A stretch of 64,000 nt of DNA from Actinophytocola sp036378875 (GCF_036378875.1 NZ_DASUVO010000081.1:124001-188000), one strand, 5' to 3'; shown: positions 1-9,234, counted from the first letter of the stretch. Program-made: numbers and translations. Notes: generated by a model from the sequence alone, not told the origin.

Positions 1-543
1 GTCAAGTACCTGTTCGGCAGTGTCGGCCGCGACGCCGCGACCGACGCCACGCTGGTCAACCTCGGCGCCGCGGTCTCGGCCGCGGTCGGCGCGCTCAAGG
101 CGGGCCGGGTGGACGCGCTCGCGTTCTTCCAACCGATCGCGCAGATCGCCGAGGCGACGGGTGTCGGCCGCACCTACATCTCGCCGGCACGCGGGGACGT
201 CCCGAGCCTGCGGGGCGCGTTGCACGGCGTCACGTTCAGCACGCGCAAGCTGTTGGACCGCAAGAAGGACGAGATCGTCGGCTTCCAGCGGGCGATGACC
301 CGCGCGCTGACCGACATCCACGGCGACCCGACGCAGGCCAGGGACCTGCTCGGCCGCTACCTGAAGGAGACTGACCCGAAGGCCCTCGACGCCCTGATGC
401 CCATACTCACCAAGGAGATCCCCGCCTCACCCGACCTCGACGAGCGCGCCTACCGGACCGCGCTGCGGTTCCACCTCGACAGCGGCCTGGTCCGGGAGGC
501 GCCGGCGTACGCCGACGTCATCCCGGAGGCGTTCCGAAGCTGA
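1..543 (+). CDS. ABC transporter solute-binding protein, SsuA/THI5-like (3' part only)
   Basis: The reading frame is open from base 1 and stops at 541-543, so the gene enters from the left and its start and signal peptide are missing. About 180 residues remain. They have the look of the second lobe of a nitrate/sulfonate/taurine-type periplasmic binding protein: a LKAGRVDALAFFQP segment, where the protein reports how many ligand-competing copies sit in the other lobe, followed by a helical tail with YLKETDP and a final YADVIPEAF. Proteins of this family are lipid-anchored and deliver small sulfonates, nitriles or thiamine precursors to an ABC permease. No permease or ATPase follows, so partners must lie upstream. 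The substrate cannot be told. Confidence 0.75.
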   Translation, partial: VKYLFGSVGRDAATDATLVNLGAAVSAAVGALKAGRVDALAFFQPIAQIAEATGVGRTYISPARGDVPSLRGALHGVTFSTRKLLDRKKDEIVGFQRAMTRALTDIHGDPTQARDLLGRYLKETDPKALDALMPILTKEIPASPDLDERAYRTALRFHLDSGLVREAPAYADVIPEAFRS

Positions 544-546
544 GCC

Positions 547-1158
547 TCAGGGCTGTGGTGGCAGCGGGATCGGCACCGGTGGGCGTACCGGAAGCCGGAT
601 CGGGAGGCGGAGGCTGCGGGTGAGCAGCGGCGGTTGCCAGCCTTCCAGCGTCAGTGTGACGGAGACCGAGCACGCCTCGGTCTCGACCGCTTCGATCGCG
701 CCCCGGCGGACGGCCACGGCCGTGGAGAACATGCCGAACACGATGGTGACGTCGAAGGTGACCCGGGCGAACTCCGACTCGTCGACGACGAGCGCGATGT
801 ACGGCTTGTGTGTGGAGGTGATCTCGTACGGGTCGACCAGGGTGACCAGCACCTCGGCCTGGTTCGGGTCGGCCAGCGTGTCACGGGCGGCCTGGGTCAG
901 CGCGCGGTACTTGCTCAGGCCGGCGAGGAAGGGTGCGCTGATGTCCTCGCTGAGGAAGCCCAGCGCGGTCTCGAGGATTCTGCCGTTGAGCAGCCGGTAG
1001 GACGCCGGCTGCATTTCGCGGCGGTCACGAAGCCTGGCCTCGGCGATGCCGCCCGGGGGCATGTTCGCACGCATCCGGTTCAGCAGCGCCTCGTCGCTGC
1101 CGTCGCCGAACACCACGGACCGCGCGGTCGCGCCGCGGCCGAGCTCAGTGGGGACCAT
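547..1158 (-). CDS. Hypothetical protein, last gene of a four-gene minus-strand set
   Basis: 203 residues, no family recognised. There is no signal peptide or membrane segment. The middle (about residues 90-165) alternates hydrophobic and polar residues as in a beta-rich domain, and the tail is proline-rich (RLPVRPPVPIPLPPQP). The ATG at 1158 lies inside the end of the upstream gene (overlap 1145-1158), suggesting translational coupling with the secreted protein before it. Convergent with the solute-binding protein, with only three bases between stops. Function unknown; membership in an operon with secreted and membrane proteins suggests a cell-envelope role, which is only inference. Confidence 0.6.
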   Translation of the reverse strand: MVPTELGRGATARSVVFGDGSDEALLNRMRANMPPGGIAEARLRDRREMQPASYRLLNGRILETALGFLSEDISAPFLAGLSKYRALTQAARDTLADPNQAEVLVTLVDPYEITSTHKPYIALVVDESEFARVTFDVTIVFGMFSTAVAVRRGAIEAVETEACSVSVTLTLEGWQPPLLTRSLRLPIRLPVRPPVPIPLPPQP

Positions 1159-1615
1159 GGGGAACCTCCTGGACGGTCTGTGTGCCGGGATCGCGGCCCA
1201 CCACCAACCGCAGGGAGAAGGCGGGGCCAGGGTCGCCCTCCGGGTACACGGTGGTCGTCGACTCGGCGAAACCCGGCCGTACCGCCACCCCCTCGATCGT
1301 CGGCTCGTCGTCCTTGGACGATCTGGACGATCTGGACGGTCGAGGTGGCCGCGGCGGTTGTTGTGGCGTCCAGGGCGGCGGCACCGGCGGGGGCGTCGGC
1401 GGCGTCGGTGGCTGGTTGCTCTGTGCGGTCATGACCGCGACGGTCGCGACCGCCACCCCGCCGGTCACGGTGGCGATCGTCCCGATGGTCCAGCCGGTGT
1501 TCTGGCAGTCCTCGGGGTTGATGAAGATGTCGCAGTTGTCGGCGACGGCGACGGGTGCCAACGTCACCGTCGCGGCGAACGCGATGGCGAGTGCCGCCAT
1601 GATCCGCCTGATCAT
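1145..1615 (-). CDS. Secreted or membrane-anchored proline-rich protein
   Basis: 156 residues. The N-terminus (MIRRIMAALAIAFAATVTLA then PVAVADN) is a typical Sec signal peptide with an AVA-D cleavage site. The mature start carries two cysteines (DNCDIF, EDCQNT) followed by a second hydrophobic stretch (about residues 42-65), so it may stay in the membrane. Residues 68-100 are a proline-rich linker followed by a Ser/Arg repeat (RPSRSSRSS). The last 50 residues look folded. The ATG at 1615 overlaps the stop of the upstream gene and its 3' end overlaps the next start. No family recognised; two-cysteine plus proline-rich layout fits an exported wall-associated protein. Confidence 0.6.
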   Translation of the reverse strand: MIRRIMAALAIAFAATVTLAPVAVADNCDIFINPEDCQNTGWTIGTIATVTGGVAVATVAVMTAQSNQPPTPPTPPPVPPPWTPQQPPRPPRPSRSSRSSKDDEPTIEGVAVRPGFAESTTTVYPEGDPGPAFSLRLVVGRDPGTQTVQEVPHGPH

Positions 1616-2220
1616 CGTGGTTCACCGCCTTCCCGCAGCAGCAGGACCGTGCACGCTCCCGCGAGCAGCGTGGCCAGGAACATCGGACCGGCGAGGCCGG
1701 CGGGGGACTGGGGAGTGGAGGTCTGGCCGCCGAACAACGCCGGGATGTCCGAGACGGAGCCGTGCACGACGAGGAACGCGATCACGATGCCCAACACCGG
1801 CGCGAGCACCATCCGAAGGCCCCGGGCCAGAACCCGGTCACGTGCGGCGTAGAAACCCGTCAACCGACTGTCGATCTCCTTGCCGAGGAAGATCACCGCA
1901 CCGGCCACCATCAGGGCGGCGAGCACCACGACGACGCCGGCGCCCGAGGTGCCCTGCCCGCGGAACAGGAAGTAGAGCAGCGGCGCCAGTGACACCAGCA
2001 GCTGCCGAACGCGCGGTGGCGTCTTGTCCCACACTTCGACGAACTGTCGAGCCCATTCCGCCGACATGATCGCCTTGCCGATGCGGGACTTGTACAGCGC
2101 CGCGGCGATGAGCCCGCCACCCACCACGATGACGAACACGACACTGCGGTGGGTGATCCAGTCCAGCCAGGCGATGAAGACCACATAGATCGCGAACACC
2201 AGGACGCCACGTTTTCCCAT
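1612..2220 (-). CDS. Membrane protein of unknown function
   Basis: 202 residues with about five or six hydrophobic segments: two at the N-terminus (residues 5-20 and 26-42), one near 74-86, one at 93-112, one near 133-152 and one near the C-terminus. A charged amphipathic stretch (about residues 44-70) lies between the first and second pairs, probably on the cytoplasmic side. Only three bases separate it from the upstream gene's stop, and its own stop overlaps the next start, so the four genes 547-2877 look like one transcript. I recognise no family. Confidence 0.6.
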   Translation of the reverse strand: MGKRGVLVFAIYVVFIAWLDWITHRSVVFVIVVGGGLIAAALYKSRIGKAIMSAEWARQFVEVWDKTPPRVRQLLVSLAPLLYFLFRGQGTSGAGVVVVLAALMVAGAVIFLGKEIDSRLTGFYAARDRVLARGLRMVLAPVLGIVIAFLVVHGSVSDIPALFGGQTSTPQSPAGLAGPMFLATLLAGACTVLLLREGGEPR

Positions 2221-2223
2221 GTG

Positions 2224-2877
2224 TCACCCTCCAGGCCGTGGTCGTGCGTGGCGCTGCGCCACCGCCCCGACGACCGAGCCGTACAGCGCGTGGCTGATCA
2301 GGCTCACGATGACGAACGGGGCCAGCGCGGGCGGGCGCAGAATGGCGCTCGACGGGTAGATCACCAGCATCGCCGTCTCGAGGACCAGGCCCCACAAAAG
2401 CCCGAACCACCAGCGGGCCGGCCCGGCGACCAGCGTGTAAATGATCGCGAACGTGACCCCGTTGCTCACGTGGTAAAGCCATCCCGCGACGCCCGCCGCC
2501 AGCGTGTCCTCAGGTTTCCCCGTGATCAGCGCGCCGAATATGTAGATGGAGTAGAACGGCGACGTGTGGAGCGACAGCAACGCACCGACCACCCAGCGGG
2601 TCGCGTTGTAGGCCAGCAAACCGGCAAGACCCGCCACAAATCCGACACGAAGCCGGTTGACGATCAGCGGACGGTCCACGCGGCCCGTCCAGATCGTCAT
2701 ACACAGCAGGAACACCATGCCTGGCGCGGTCAGGAAGGACAGTGTGTACGGCATCCGGATCAGCCCGGACAGATGCACCAGCAACGCGGCGATGGACGTC
2801 GCCGCCGCGCCCAATGTCAGCAGGAAAAGAAGAGGGTCCTCCCGGTAGCCGGCCAGCCGGATGCTCTGTTTCCGCAC
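2224..2877 (-). CDS. Multi-spanning membrane protein, first gene of the minus-strand set
   Basis: The frame is open far upstream, but coding character starts only near 2877, where a GTG precedes an arginine/lysine-rich start (VRKQSIRLAGYREDP) and then about six membrane segments (217 residues). An alternative start is the ATG before PYTLSFLTAPGM, about 50 residues in. No good ribosome binding site is visible at the GTG, so the start is uncertain. The tail is basic (QRHARPRPGG). No family recognised. The upstream 240 bases are unusually AT-rich for this genome and probably hold the promoter. Confidence 0.55.
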   Translation of the reverse strand: MRKQSIRLAGYREDPLLFLLTLGAAATSIAALLVHLSGLIRMPYTLSFLTAPGMVFLLCMTIWTGRVDRPLIVNRLRVGFVAGLAGLLAYNATRWVVGALLSLHTSPFYSIYIFGALITGKPEDTLAAGVAGWLYHVSNGVTFAIIYTLVAGPARWWFGLLWGLVLETAMLVIYPSSAILRPPALAPFVIVSLISHALYGSVVGAVAQRHARPRPGG

Positions 2878-3117
2878 GCGCTCACAATGGCACGTGAAAA
2901 GCGGTGACAATATAGGCCAAAAGGCTCTTGTTTGACCCGAGTTGAAAAATGGCAACTGGATTTTTGCTCGGTAGGAAAAAACCCAATTTGGCCGGCGATT
3001 GAGGCTTGGTCGTTTTAGCGGTTCTGGGTAGTTTGGTTGCGTCGCCGGAGTGGTGTGGGCGACCAGCGCCGTGCCTCGCCGGCAGCTTCCGAGAGTGGAG
3101 CCACTAAGCTCGCCGTG
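2878..3117. promoter_or_regulatory. AT-rich divergent intergenic region
   Basis: These 240 bases separate the minus-strand membrane-protein set from the plus-strand DUF711 gene. Bases about 2895-3030 are clearly richer in A and T than the rest of the window, with runs such as GAAAAATGG and AGGAAAAAACC, which is what a promoter region looks like against a 70 percent GC background. I could not fix individual -10 or -35 boxes with confidence. No small gene is visible. Confidence 0.35.
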
Positions 3118-4131
3118 GTGAGCAAGATCGTTCGCACCATCTGTCGTTTCGTTGCCGAGCCGGACGGGCGGGCCGTCGACTCGTTGGCGGAGCTGTCCGG
3201 GCGGCTGCGGGGCTTGGGCTACGAGATCCAGACGACCCGGGTGTGCGGCGGCCGGGGTGACATCGCCGAGCTGGCTCGGACGGTCGACGGCACCGACGTG
3301 TTGGCAAGCGTCGGTCGACTGCCGTTCGACTCCGCGCTCGCGCAGTTGCCCGCGTTCTTCGCGGCCGGCAATGTCAGCTTCAACGTCGACCTGGCCGGCC
3401 AGGAGATCGAGCCGGAACACGTCGACCTCGTACGGCGGATCATCGAGGAACGGCCCGGACACACCTTCAACTTCTGCTACACGTTCAACAACCGGCCCAG
3501 CAGCCCGTTCTTCCCGTCCGCCACCTACGCGGAGGACGGGTTCGCCGTCGGGCTGCAGGCGGTCGACCTGGCCGACGGTCTGACCACCCTCGACGACTGG
3601 CTGTCGGCGATGGCGGCGTGCTGGCGTGAGATCGCCGACGAGTTCCGCGACGAGCCAGGTTTCCTGGGGATCGACGGTTCGCCGGCACCGTTCGGCGCCG
3701 GTAAGGGGAGTCTGGTCGAGTTCGTGCGGCGGCTGGGCATGACGTTCCCGGAGTCGGCCACCTCGACGATCTACCTCACCATCACCGACTTCCTCAGGGA
3801 GCACAACCCGAAGATCGTCGGTCTCAACGGTCTGATGCTGCCCTGCCTGGAGGACGCCGCGCTGGCCGCCGAGTACGAGAGCGGCGAGTTCACCGTCGAG
3901 CGCAACCTGTTCCTGTCGCTGCACAGCGGTCTCGGCATCGACACCTACCCGGTGGGCGTCGACGAGCGCCCAGAGCGGATGCTCCAGGTGTTGCGGCTGG
4001 TGCGGGCGTTGTCGAACAAGCACCGCAAACCGCTGTCGATCCGCTTCGTGTCGGACGGCAGGGCGCGGATCGGTGAGCGGACCGACTTCAGGAGCCCGTA
4101 CCTGGTCGACTGTGTGGTCCGCCCGCTGTAA
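3118..4131 (+). CDS. DUF711 (UPF0210-like) family protein
   Basis: About 337 residues. The frame extends back to 3037, but homology-like sequence starts at VSKIVRTICRFV, so one of the two tandem GTG codons at 3115 and 3118 is the likely start. Family marks are the FLGIDGSPAPF segment near residue 185, the following SLVEFVRRLG...FPESATST, and the NGLMLPCLEDAALA stretch with a Cys, all typical of DUF711 proteins. The biochemical function of this family is not established. It stands alone between a divergent membrane-protein set and a secreted glycosidase. Confidence 0.65.
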   Translation: MSKIVRTICRFVAEPDGRAVDSLAELSGRLRGLGYEIQTTRVCGGRGDIAELARTVDGTDVLASVGRLPFDSALAQLPAFFAAGNVSFNVDLAGQEIEPEHVDLVRRIIEERPGHTFNFCYTFNNRPSSPFFPSATYAEDGFAVGLQAVDLADGLTTLDDWLSAMAACWREIADEFRDEPGFLGIDGSPAPFGAGKGSLVEFVRRLGMTFPESATSTIYLTITDFLREHNPKIVGLNGLMLPCLEDAALAAEYESGEFTVERNLFLSLHSGLGIDTYPVGVDERPERMLQVLRLVRALSNKHRKPLSIRFVSDGRARIGERTDFRSPYLVDCVVRPL

Positions 4132-4216
4132 AAGTTGATCACACCGCCCTTGACAGCGCGTGTCCGGTCAAGCACGCTGCGGCTGTCGTGGTCTGGACCA
4201 GCAGGGCGGAGCTCCC

Positions 4217-6550
4217 ATGTCGGTGCGCGGCAAGGCTATGTCACTCGTGGCGTCACTCGTGGTGTCCCTTGTGGTCACCCTGGCCTCGTTCCACCTGGCT
4301 GAGGCGGCCACGCCGCTGCCCACGGTGTCACCGACACCGCAGGACATCCGGCGCGCCGGCCAGGACGTCACCCTTCCCGACCAGGTCCGCCTCGCGGTCT
4401 CCGACGCCACCGACCCGGCGGCACTCGACCTGCTCCGGCAGACACTTCGGCAGCACGGTGTGCGGGTCGCGCGGCACGCGCCGCTGACCGTCCACCTGGG
4501 ACCCGCCACCCGGCCCGACGTGGCCAGGGCCCTCGGCGACACCACGGTCCCCGACCACGCGGAAGGTAGTGCGCTGCGGGTCACGAAGGGCGCCATCGCG
4601 ATCGGCGGCACCGACGCCGCCGGTCAGTACTACGGCGTCCAGACGTTCCGGCAGCTGTTCGTGCGGCGTCAGCGGGTCGCCGGTGCCGCGGTGAGCGACT
4701 ACCCGGCCATGCCGTTGCGTGGTGCCATCGAGGGCTTCTACGGCTCCCCGTGGACACACGCCGAACGCCTCGACCAGCTCGCGTTCTACGGCGAGGTCAA
4801 GGCGAACACCTACATCTACGCGCCGAAGGACGACCCCTTCCACCGCGACCGCTGGCGTGAGCCATACCCGGCCGACAAGCTCGCCGAGCTGGACGAGTTG
4901 GTCGATGAGGCCACCGCCCACCACGTTCGCTTCACCTACGCGCTCTCGCCCGGTGTGTCGATCTGCTACTCGAGCGCCGAGGACCGGGCCGCGCTCACCG
5001 CGAAGCTCCAGGCGATGTACGACCTCGGGGCACGCGCCTTCTCCATTCCCCTCGACGACATCAGCTACACGCGGTGGAACTGCGCCGCCGACCAGACCAC
5101 CTACGGCGCGCCCGGTCGGGCGGCGGCCGGCCGCGCGCAGGTCGAGCTGCTGAACGACGTGCAACGGAACTTCGTCGCCACCCACGCCGGCACCTACCCG
5201 CTGCAGATGGTGCCCACCGAGTACGGCGACCTCACCGACACCGCCTACAAGCAGGTCCTGCGGGCCACGCTCGACCCGGCGGTCCTGGTGATGTGGACCG
5301 GCACCGACGTCGTGCCGCCCAGCATCACCGTCGCCCAGGCCGAGGCCGCGTCCACGCTGTTCGGGCGGAAGATCTTCGTGTGGGACAACTATCCCGTCAA
5401 TGACTACGGCCAGGCCGCTGGCCGGCTGCTGCTCGCGCCCTACGACCACCGCGAGCCGGGCCTGTCCGACCACGTCGCCGGCATCGTCGCCAACCCCATG
5501 AACCAGGCCGCGGCCAGCAAGGTCGCCGAGTTCACCATGGCCGACTTCTCCTGGCACGACCGTGCCTACGACCGTGACCGGAGCTGGCGCGAGGCCGCCT
5601 CGTACCTCGCGGGCGGGGACCGCCGCGGCACCCAGGCCCTGCTGGACTTCTTCGACCTCAACCACCTCGCGCCGACGTTCGGGCCCCAGCCCTGGCAGCC
5701 GCAGGCGCCGGCGCTGAACGCCGAGATCGCGGCGTTCTGGCCGCACTACGAGGCCGGCGAACCAGACGACCTGCGCGCCCATGTCCGCAGGCTGAACGCG
5801 GCACCGGCGGTCATCCGTGCCACGGTCGACGACCAGGGCTTCCTCGACGACGCCGCGAACTGGTTGCGGGCCACCGAACTGTGGACCGGCGCCATGAGCC
5901 GCGGCTTGGACGTCCTGTCCGCCGTCCGTGCCGACGACGCGGAGGCGGCGGCAGCGGCGCGCGACCGCATGGACGCGCTCGAGGGCCAGGCCCGCCAGAT
6001 CCGCTCGGTGCCCGGCGAGAACCGGGTCGAGGGCGTCGTGCAGATCGGCGACGGCGTGATCGACGTGTTCCTCGACCGCGTCCGCGCCGCCCACGACGCC
6101 TACCTTGGCCTGCCGCCGCTCGTGAACGTGTCGCAGGGCAAGGCCGCCAGCCAGGTCTCGGACTGGTCGACCGACTACGTCGCGGCCCGCTCCGTCGACG
6201 GCGACCTGTTCAACTTCTCCACCACGTCCGGCGGCGAGCCGCAGCCGTGGTGGCAGGTCGACCTCGGCGCGCCGGTCGCGGTCGAGACGGTCGAGGTCCA
6301 CAACCGTGTGGACTGCTGTGCTGAACGGGTCGCGGACTACTACGTGCTGGTGTCGAACGACCCGTTCCCGGCGACCCTCGCCGAGGCGCTGGCCGCACCA
6401 GGTGTCGTCAGCCACCACGAGACCGGGCAGGCCGGCAGGCCCACGACGATCGACCTGCCCGCCACCGGCCGCTACGTCCGGGTATGGCTGGCGACCACCA
6501 CACCGACCGAGCTGAACATGTCCGAGGTGCGGGTACTCGGCCGCGGGTGA
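4217..6550 (+). CDS. Secreted GH84 beta-N-acetylglucosaminidase/hyaluronidase-like enzyme with F5/8C domain
   Basis: 777 residues. The ATG at 4217 is preceded by GGAG and starts a signal peptide (basic RGK, long hydrophobic core, AEA-AT cleavage). An N-terminal GH20-like non-catalytic domain (about 35-165) is followed by the GH84 barrel, which starts at MPLRGAIEGFYGSPW. The catalytic aspartate pair is visible as IPLDDIS (D280, D281); this family uses substrate-assisted hydrolysis of beta-linked GlcNAc. A helical region follows, then a C-terminal F5/8 type C (CBM32-like) domain from about residue 636 (VSQGKAASQV, PWWQVDLG, VEVHNRVDCC). Likely trims GlcNAc from host, fungal or mucin-like glycans outside the cell. 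Not visibly co-regulated with the PTS genes downstream. Confidence 0.88.
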   Translation: MSVRGKAMSLVASLVVSLVVTLASFHLAEAATPLPTVSPTPQDIRRAGQDVTLPDQVRLAVSDATDPAALDLLRQTLRQHGVRVARHAPLTVHLGPATRPDVARALGDTTVPDHAEGSALRVTKGAIAIGGTDAAGQYYGVQTFRQLFVRRQRVAGAAVSDYPAMPLRGAIEGFYGSPWTHAERLDQLAFYGEVKANTYIYAPKDDPFHRDRWREPYPADKLAELDELVDEATAHHVRFTYALSPGVSICYSSAEDRAALTAKLQAMYDLGARAFSIPLDDISYTRWNCAADQTTYGAPGRAAAGRAQVELLNDVQRNFVATHAGTYPLQMVPTEYGDLTDTAYKQVLRATLDPAVLVMWTGTDVVPPSITVAQAEAASTLFGRKIFVWDNYPVNDYGQAAGRLLLAPYDHREPGLSDHVAGIVANPMNQAAASKVAEFTMADFSWHDRAYDRDRSWREAASYLAGGDRRGTQALLDFFDLNHLAPTFGPQPWQPQAPALNAEIAAFWPHYEAGEPDDLRAHVRRLNAAPAVIRATVDDQGFLDDAANWLRATELWTGAMSRGLDVLSAVRADDAEAAAAARDRMDALEGQARQIRSVPGENRVEGVVQIGDGVIDVFLDRVRAAHDAYLGLPPLVNVSQGKAASQVSDWSTDYVAARSVDGDLFNFSTTSGGEPQPWWQVDLGAPVAVETVEVHNRVDCCAERVADYYVLVSNDPFPATLAEALAAPGVVSHHETGQAGRPTTIDLPATGRYVRVWLATTTPTELNMSEVRVLGRG

Positions 6551-6553
6551 CAG

Positions 6554-6567
6554 TGCACGTTGGTGCA
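6554..6567. promoter_or_regulatory. TGCAC-N4-GTGCA operator upstream of ptsI
   Basis: The 14-base site reads TGCACG-TT-GGTGCA. It matches the same 5+4+5 palindrome found before srlA (9567) and twice before the DRL operon (12404, 12484). A possible -10 box TACTAT lies at 6595-6600, putting the site centre roughly 46 bases before the start of transcription, a position often used by activators. Likely bound by the SorC-family protein encoded at 8279-9229. Confidence 0.6.
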
Positions 6568-6619
6568 CAAGGGAGTTCCCGCCTTTGCGGTGTCTACTAT
6601 GGCCGGTAGGGTCGAGGCC

Positions 6620-8266
6620 ATGAGCGGTGGGATCGGCGTGAGCACGGGAGTGGCGGCCGGGCCGGTGGCGCGGCTCGCGGCACCACCGGAACTACCCGAG
6701 GACAGCGGCCAGGAGCCCGACCCGGCCGGTGCGGCCGAACGGGCGTCGGCAGCGCTGGAGGCGGTCGCGGCCGAGCTGGAGTCGCGGGCCGAGCGAGCCG
6801 GGGACACCGCGTCGGCGGTGCTGTTCGCACAGGCCATGATGCCTCGGGATCCGGCGCTGCAGAGCAAGATCGCCGACGAGTTGGCCGCGGGCCGTTCGCT
6901 CCCGCACGCGGTGGCTGCGGCGTTCGGCGGGTTCCGCGCCGCGTTGGAGGCGGCCGGTGGCTACCTCGCCGAACGGGCCGCGGACCTGGACGACGTGGCG
7001 AACCGGGTCGTGGCGAACCTGCTGGGCCTGCCGATGCCGGGAATCCCCGCCCCGGGCCACCCGTTCGTGCTGGTCGCCGAGGACCTGGCGCCGGCGGACA
7101 CCGCGATGCTGGACCGGGAGCGCGTGCTCGCCATCGTGACCGAACGCGGCGGCCCGACCAGCCACACCGCGATTCTCGCGAAGTCCCTTGGCATTCCGGC
7201 GGTCGTGGGCTGCCCGGCGGCCCGTGACCTGACCGACGGCACGACGGTGCTGGTCGACGGTGGCACCGGCGCGGTCGTGATCTCGCCGTCCGTGGACGAG
7301 GTGGCACGGGCACAGGAGCGGGCGGCGGCGCTCGCCCGTGCGCTGGCCGGAAGTGTCGGCCCGGGTCGCACGGCCGACGGCGTGGCGGTCGCCCTGCTGG
7401 TCAACCTTGGCGCGGAAGGTGAACTGGCGGCGGCCGCCTCGGCGGACAGCGAGGGCGTTGGCCTGCTGCGCACGGAGTTCCTGTACCTGAACCGAACCAC
7501 GGTGCCCACAGTGGACGAACAGGTCCACGCCTACTCGGCCGTGTTCGCCGCGTTCGGCGACCGGAAGGTCGTGGTACGCACACTGGACGCGGGCGCGGAC
7601 AAGCCACTGGCGTTCGTCGATCACGGTGACGAGCCGAACCCGGCGCTCGGCGTTCGCGGCTACCGGCTGGCGAACCGTCACCCGGCCATGCTGACCGACC
7701 AGCTGACCGCGATCGCCACGGCCGCGTCGAACCATGACGCGGACGTCTGGGTGATGGCGCCCATGGTGTCCACCCCGGCCGAGGCGGCGGCCTTCGCGGA
7801 GCTGGCACACACGCACGGCCTGGCGGTCGCGGGCACGATGGTGGAGGTCCCGGCGGCGGCCCTGCGTGCCCGGCAGGTGTTGGAGGAGTGTGACTTCGCC
7901 AGTCTGGGCACCAACGATCTTGGCCAGTACACCCTCGCCGCCGACCGTATGGCGAGCGAGCTGGCTGGTCTGCTCGACCCGTGGCAGCCGGCACTGCTGG
8001 ACCTGGTTGCCATGACCGCACGCGCGGGCCGCGAGGTCGGCAAACCAGTGGGTGTCTGCGGCGAGGCGGCCAGCGATCCTTTGCTGGCACTGGTTTTCGC
8101 CGGCTTGGGCGTGACGAGTCTGTCCATGGCCCCGACGGCCCTGCCCGCCGTCCGACTGTCCCTGGCCGCCCACACCCTCGCCGACTGTGAACATCTGGCC
8201 GAACTGGCTCTCACCGCGCGCGACGCGACGGAGGCCCGCCAGCGGGTGGCGGAAGCGGTCCACTGA
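6620..8266 (+). CDS. ptsI: PTS phosphoenolpyruvate-protein phosphotransferase (enzyme I)
   Basis: 548 residues, a usual length for enzyme I. It takes phosphate from phosphoenolpyruvate onto His and passes it to HPr in the cytosol. The phospho-histidine is in GGPTSHTAILAKSLGIPA (H182). The C-terminal PEP-binding barrel has EGVGLLRTEFLYL, ALGVRGYRL, DFASLGTNDLGQYTLA and the GVCGEAASDP cysteine loop. The ATG at 6620 (MSGGIGVSTGVAAGPV) fits the family; an ATG at 6599 overlaps the predicted -10 and is less likely. It converges with the SorC gene and faces the HPr and permease genes, so all PTS parts needed for one sugar sit within 6 kb. An operator-like site lies upstream. Confidence 0.93.
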   Translation: MSGGIGVSTGVAAGPVARLAAPPELPEDSGQEPDPAGAAERASAALEAVAAELESRAERAGDTASAVLFAQAMMPRDPALQSKIADELAAGRSLPHAVAAAFGGFRAALEAAGGYLAERAADLDDVANRVVANLLGLPMPGIPAPGHPFVLVAEDLAPADTAMLDRERVLAIVTERGGPTSHTAILAKSLGIPAVVGCPAARDLTDGTTVLVDGGTGAVVISPSVDEVARAQERAAALARALAGSVGPGRTADGVAVALLVNLGAEGELAAAASADSEGVGLLRTEFLYLNRTTVPTVDEQVHAYSAVFAAFGDRKVVVRTLDAGADKPLAFVDHGDEPNPALGVRGYRLANRHPAMLTDQLTAIATAASNHDADVWVMAPMVSTPAEAAAFAELAHTHGLAVAGTMVEVPAAALRARQVLEECDFASLGTNDLGQYTLAADRMASELAGLLDPWQPALLDLVAMTARAGREVGKPVGVCGEAASDPLLALVFAGLGVTSLSMAPTALPAVRLSLAAHTLADCEHLAELALTARDATEARQRVAEAVH

Positions 8267-8278
8267 GCGCCGTGAACT

Positions 8279-9229
8279 CTAGCGCACGCGAGCCAGTAGC
8301 GCGCGGGCCAGAGCCGTGTCGCAGAGCAGCACATCCAGCACCCGTGCACGCAGTGCGCCGAGCACACCACCGGCCTTCTCCTGGCCGACGGCAACACCCG
8401 CGACAGTCGGGATGGCCGCCAGATCGGCGAGGGAAACGGCCAGCACGCGGTCGTTGACCGGGCCTGTCACGGGGGAGCCGTCCCCGTCGAAGAAGCGGGC
8501 GCACACGTCACCAACGGGGCTGGCCGCGTCGAAGTCCGCTCGCTCCTCGGCGCTGAGGTTCATCGCGTCCAGAAGGGCCGCCGACGAGCCGTGGCCCACC
8601 GCGCCGATGCCGACCAACGCGATCTTCGCAAGTTTCGCGGCGTCCAAAGTGGACTGGATGACCGGCTCGGCAAGCAGCACGTCCCGGCCGGCCTTCGACG
8701 TGACGACCGCCGGCGCGAGGAGTCGCTGGGAGCGGCCACCCAGCCGTGCGGCCAGGTCTCGCACCAGTTCCTCGCCGCTGATCGCCGAGTCCACCGCGGA
8801 CAGCCCGCCCACGAGCGGGAGCACCTCGATGTCGTAACCGCCATCGTCCGGGATGTGGCGGACGACGGCCTGCACGCCCTGGCCCCAGGACACGGCCACC
8901 TTCTGGCCCGGCTTGAGCCGTTCCAGCAACCACCGGGCGCCGAGGTCGCCGACCCTCCCCAGTGGACGGTCGGTGCCGCGCACCTCGGCCACGCGACAGT
9001 CGCGCAGGCCGAAACGCTCGGTCAGCTCGCCTTCCAGGTCGAGGTCGCGGCCCGCGGGGTCGTTGATCTGGATCCGGACGATGCCGCGTTCCCGGGCGGC
9101 GGTGAGCATCCGGGACACGCTAGACCGGCTCACCTGCAGTGTCGTCGCGATCTCGTTCTGTGACCGGCCCTCCTCGTAGTACAGGCGTGCCGCCTTGACG
9201 AGGATCTGCTGGTCGCGTGGGGGAGGCAT
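8279..9229 (-). CDS. SorC/DeoR-superfamily transcriptional regulator
   Basis: 316 residues. N-terminal helix-turn-helix (RSQNEIATTLQVSRSSVSRM, about residues 18-37) and a C-terminal sugar-phosphate-binding domain of SorC type (VSWGQGVQAVV, LPLVGGL, LVGIGAVGHGSSAALLDAM). Members bind phosphorylated sugars or polyols and activate or repress nearby uptake operons. The start MPPPRDQQILVKAARLYYEE at 9229 lies six bases after the stop of ptsH, so both are one transcript. Flanked by PTS genes on both sides; the shared TGCAC-N4-GTGCA sites are its probable targets. The effector is most likely the phosphorylated product of this PTS. Confidence 0.88.
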   Translation of the reverse strand: MPPPRDQQILVKAARLYYEEGRSQNEIATTLQVSRSSVSRMLTAARERGIVRIQINDPAGRDLDLEGELTERFGLRDCRVAEVRGTDRPLGRVGDLGARWLLERLKPGQKVAVSWGQGVQAVVRHIPDDGGYDIEVLPLVGGLSAVDSAISGEELVRDLAARLGGRSQRLLAPAVVTSKAGRDVLLAEPVIQSTLDAAKLAKIALVGIGAVGHGSSAALLDAMNLSAEERADFDAASPVGDVCARFFDGDGSPVTGPVNDRVLAVSLADLAAIPTVAGVAVGQEKAGGVLGALRARVLDVLLCDTALARALLARVR

Positions 9230-9234
9230 GTCAA

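Noticed and set aside
2878..4023. Long minus-strand open frame joined to the membrane protein at 2224-2877, opposite the DUF711 gene
   Set aside because: Its translation is arginine/glutamine-rich and lies exactly antisense to the DUF711 gene; membrane-protein character begins only near 2877.
4328..6568. 746-codon minus-strand open frame
   Set aside because: It is antisense to the GH84 gene in a high-GC context, rich in Arg, Gly, Val and His without any motif, as expected for a shadow frame.
6692..8263. 523-codon minus-strand open frame
   Set aside because: Antisense to ptsI; the plus-strand protein has all enzyme I motifs while this one has none.
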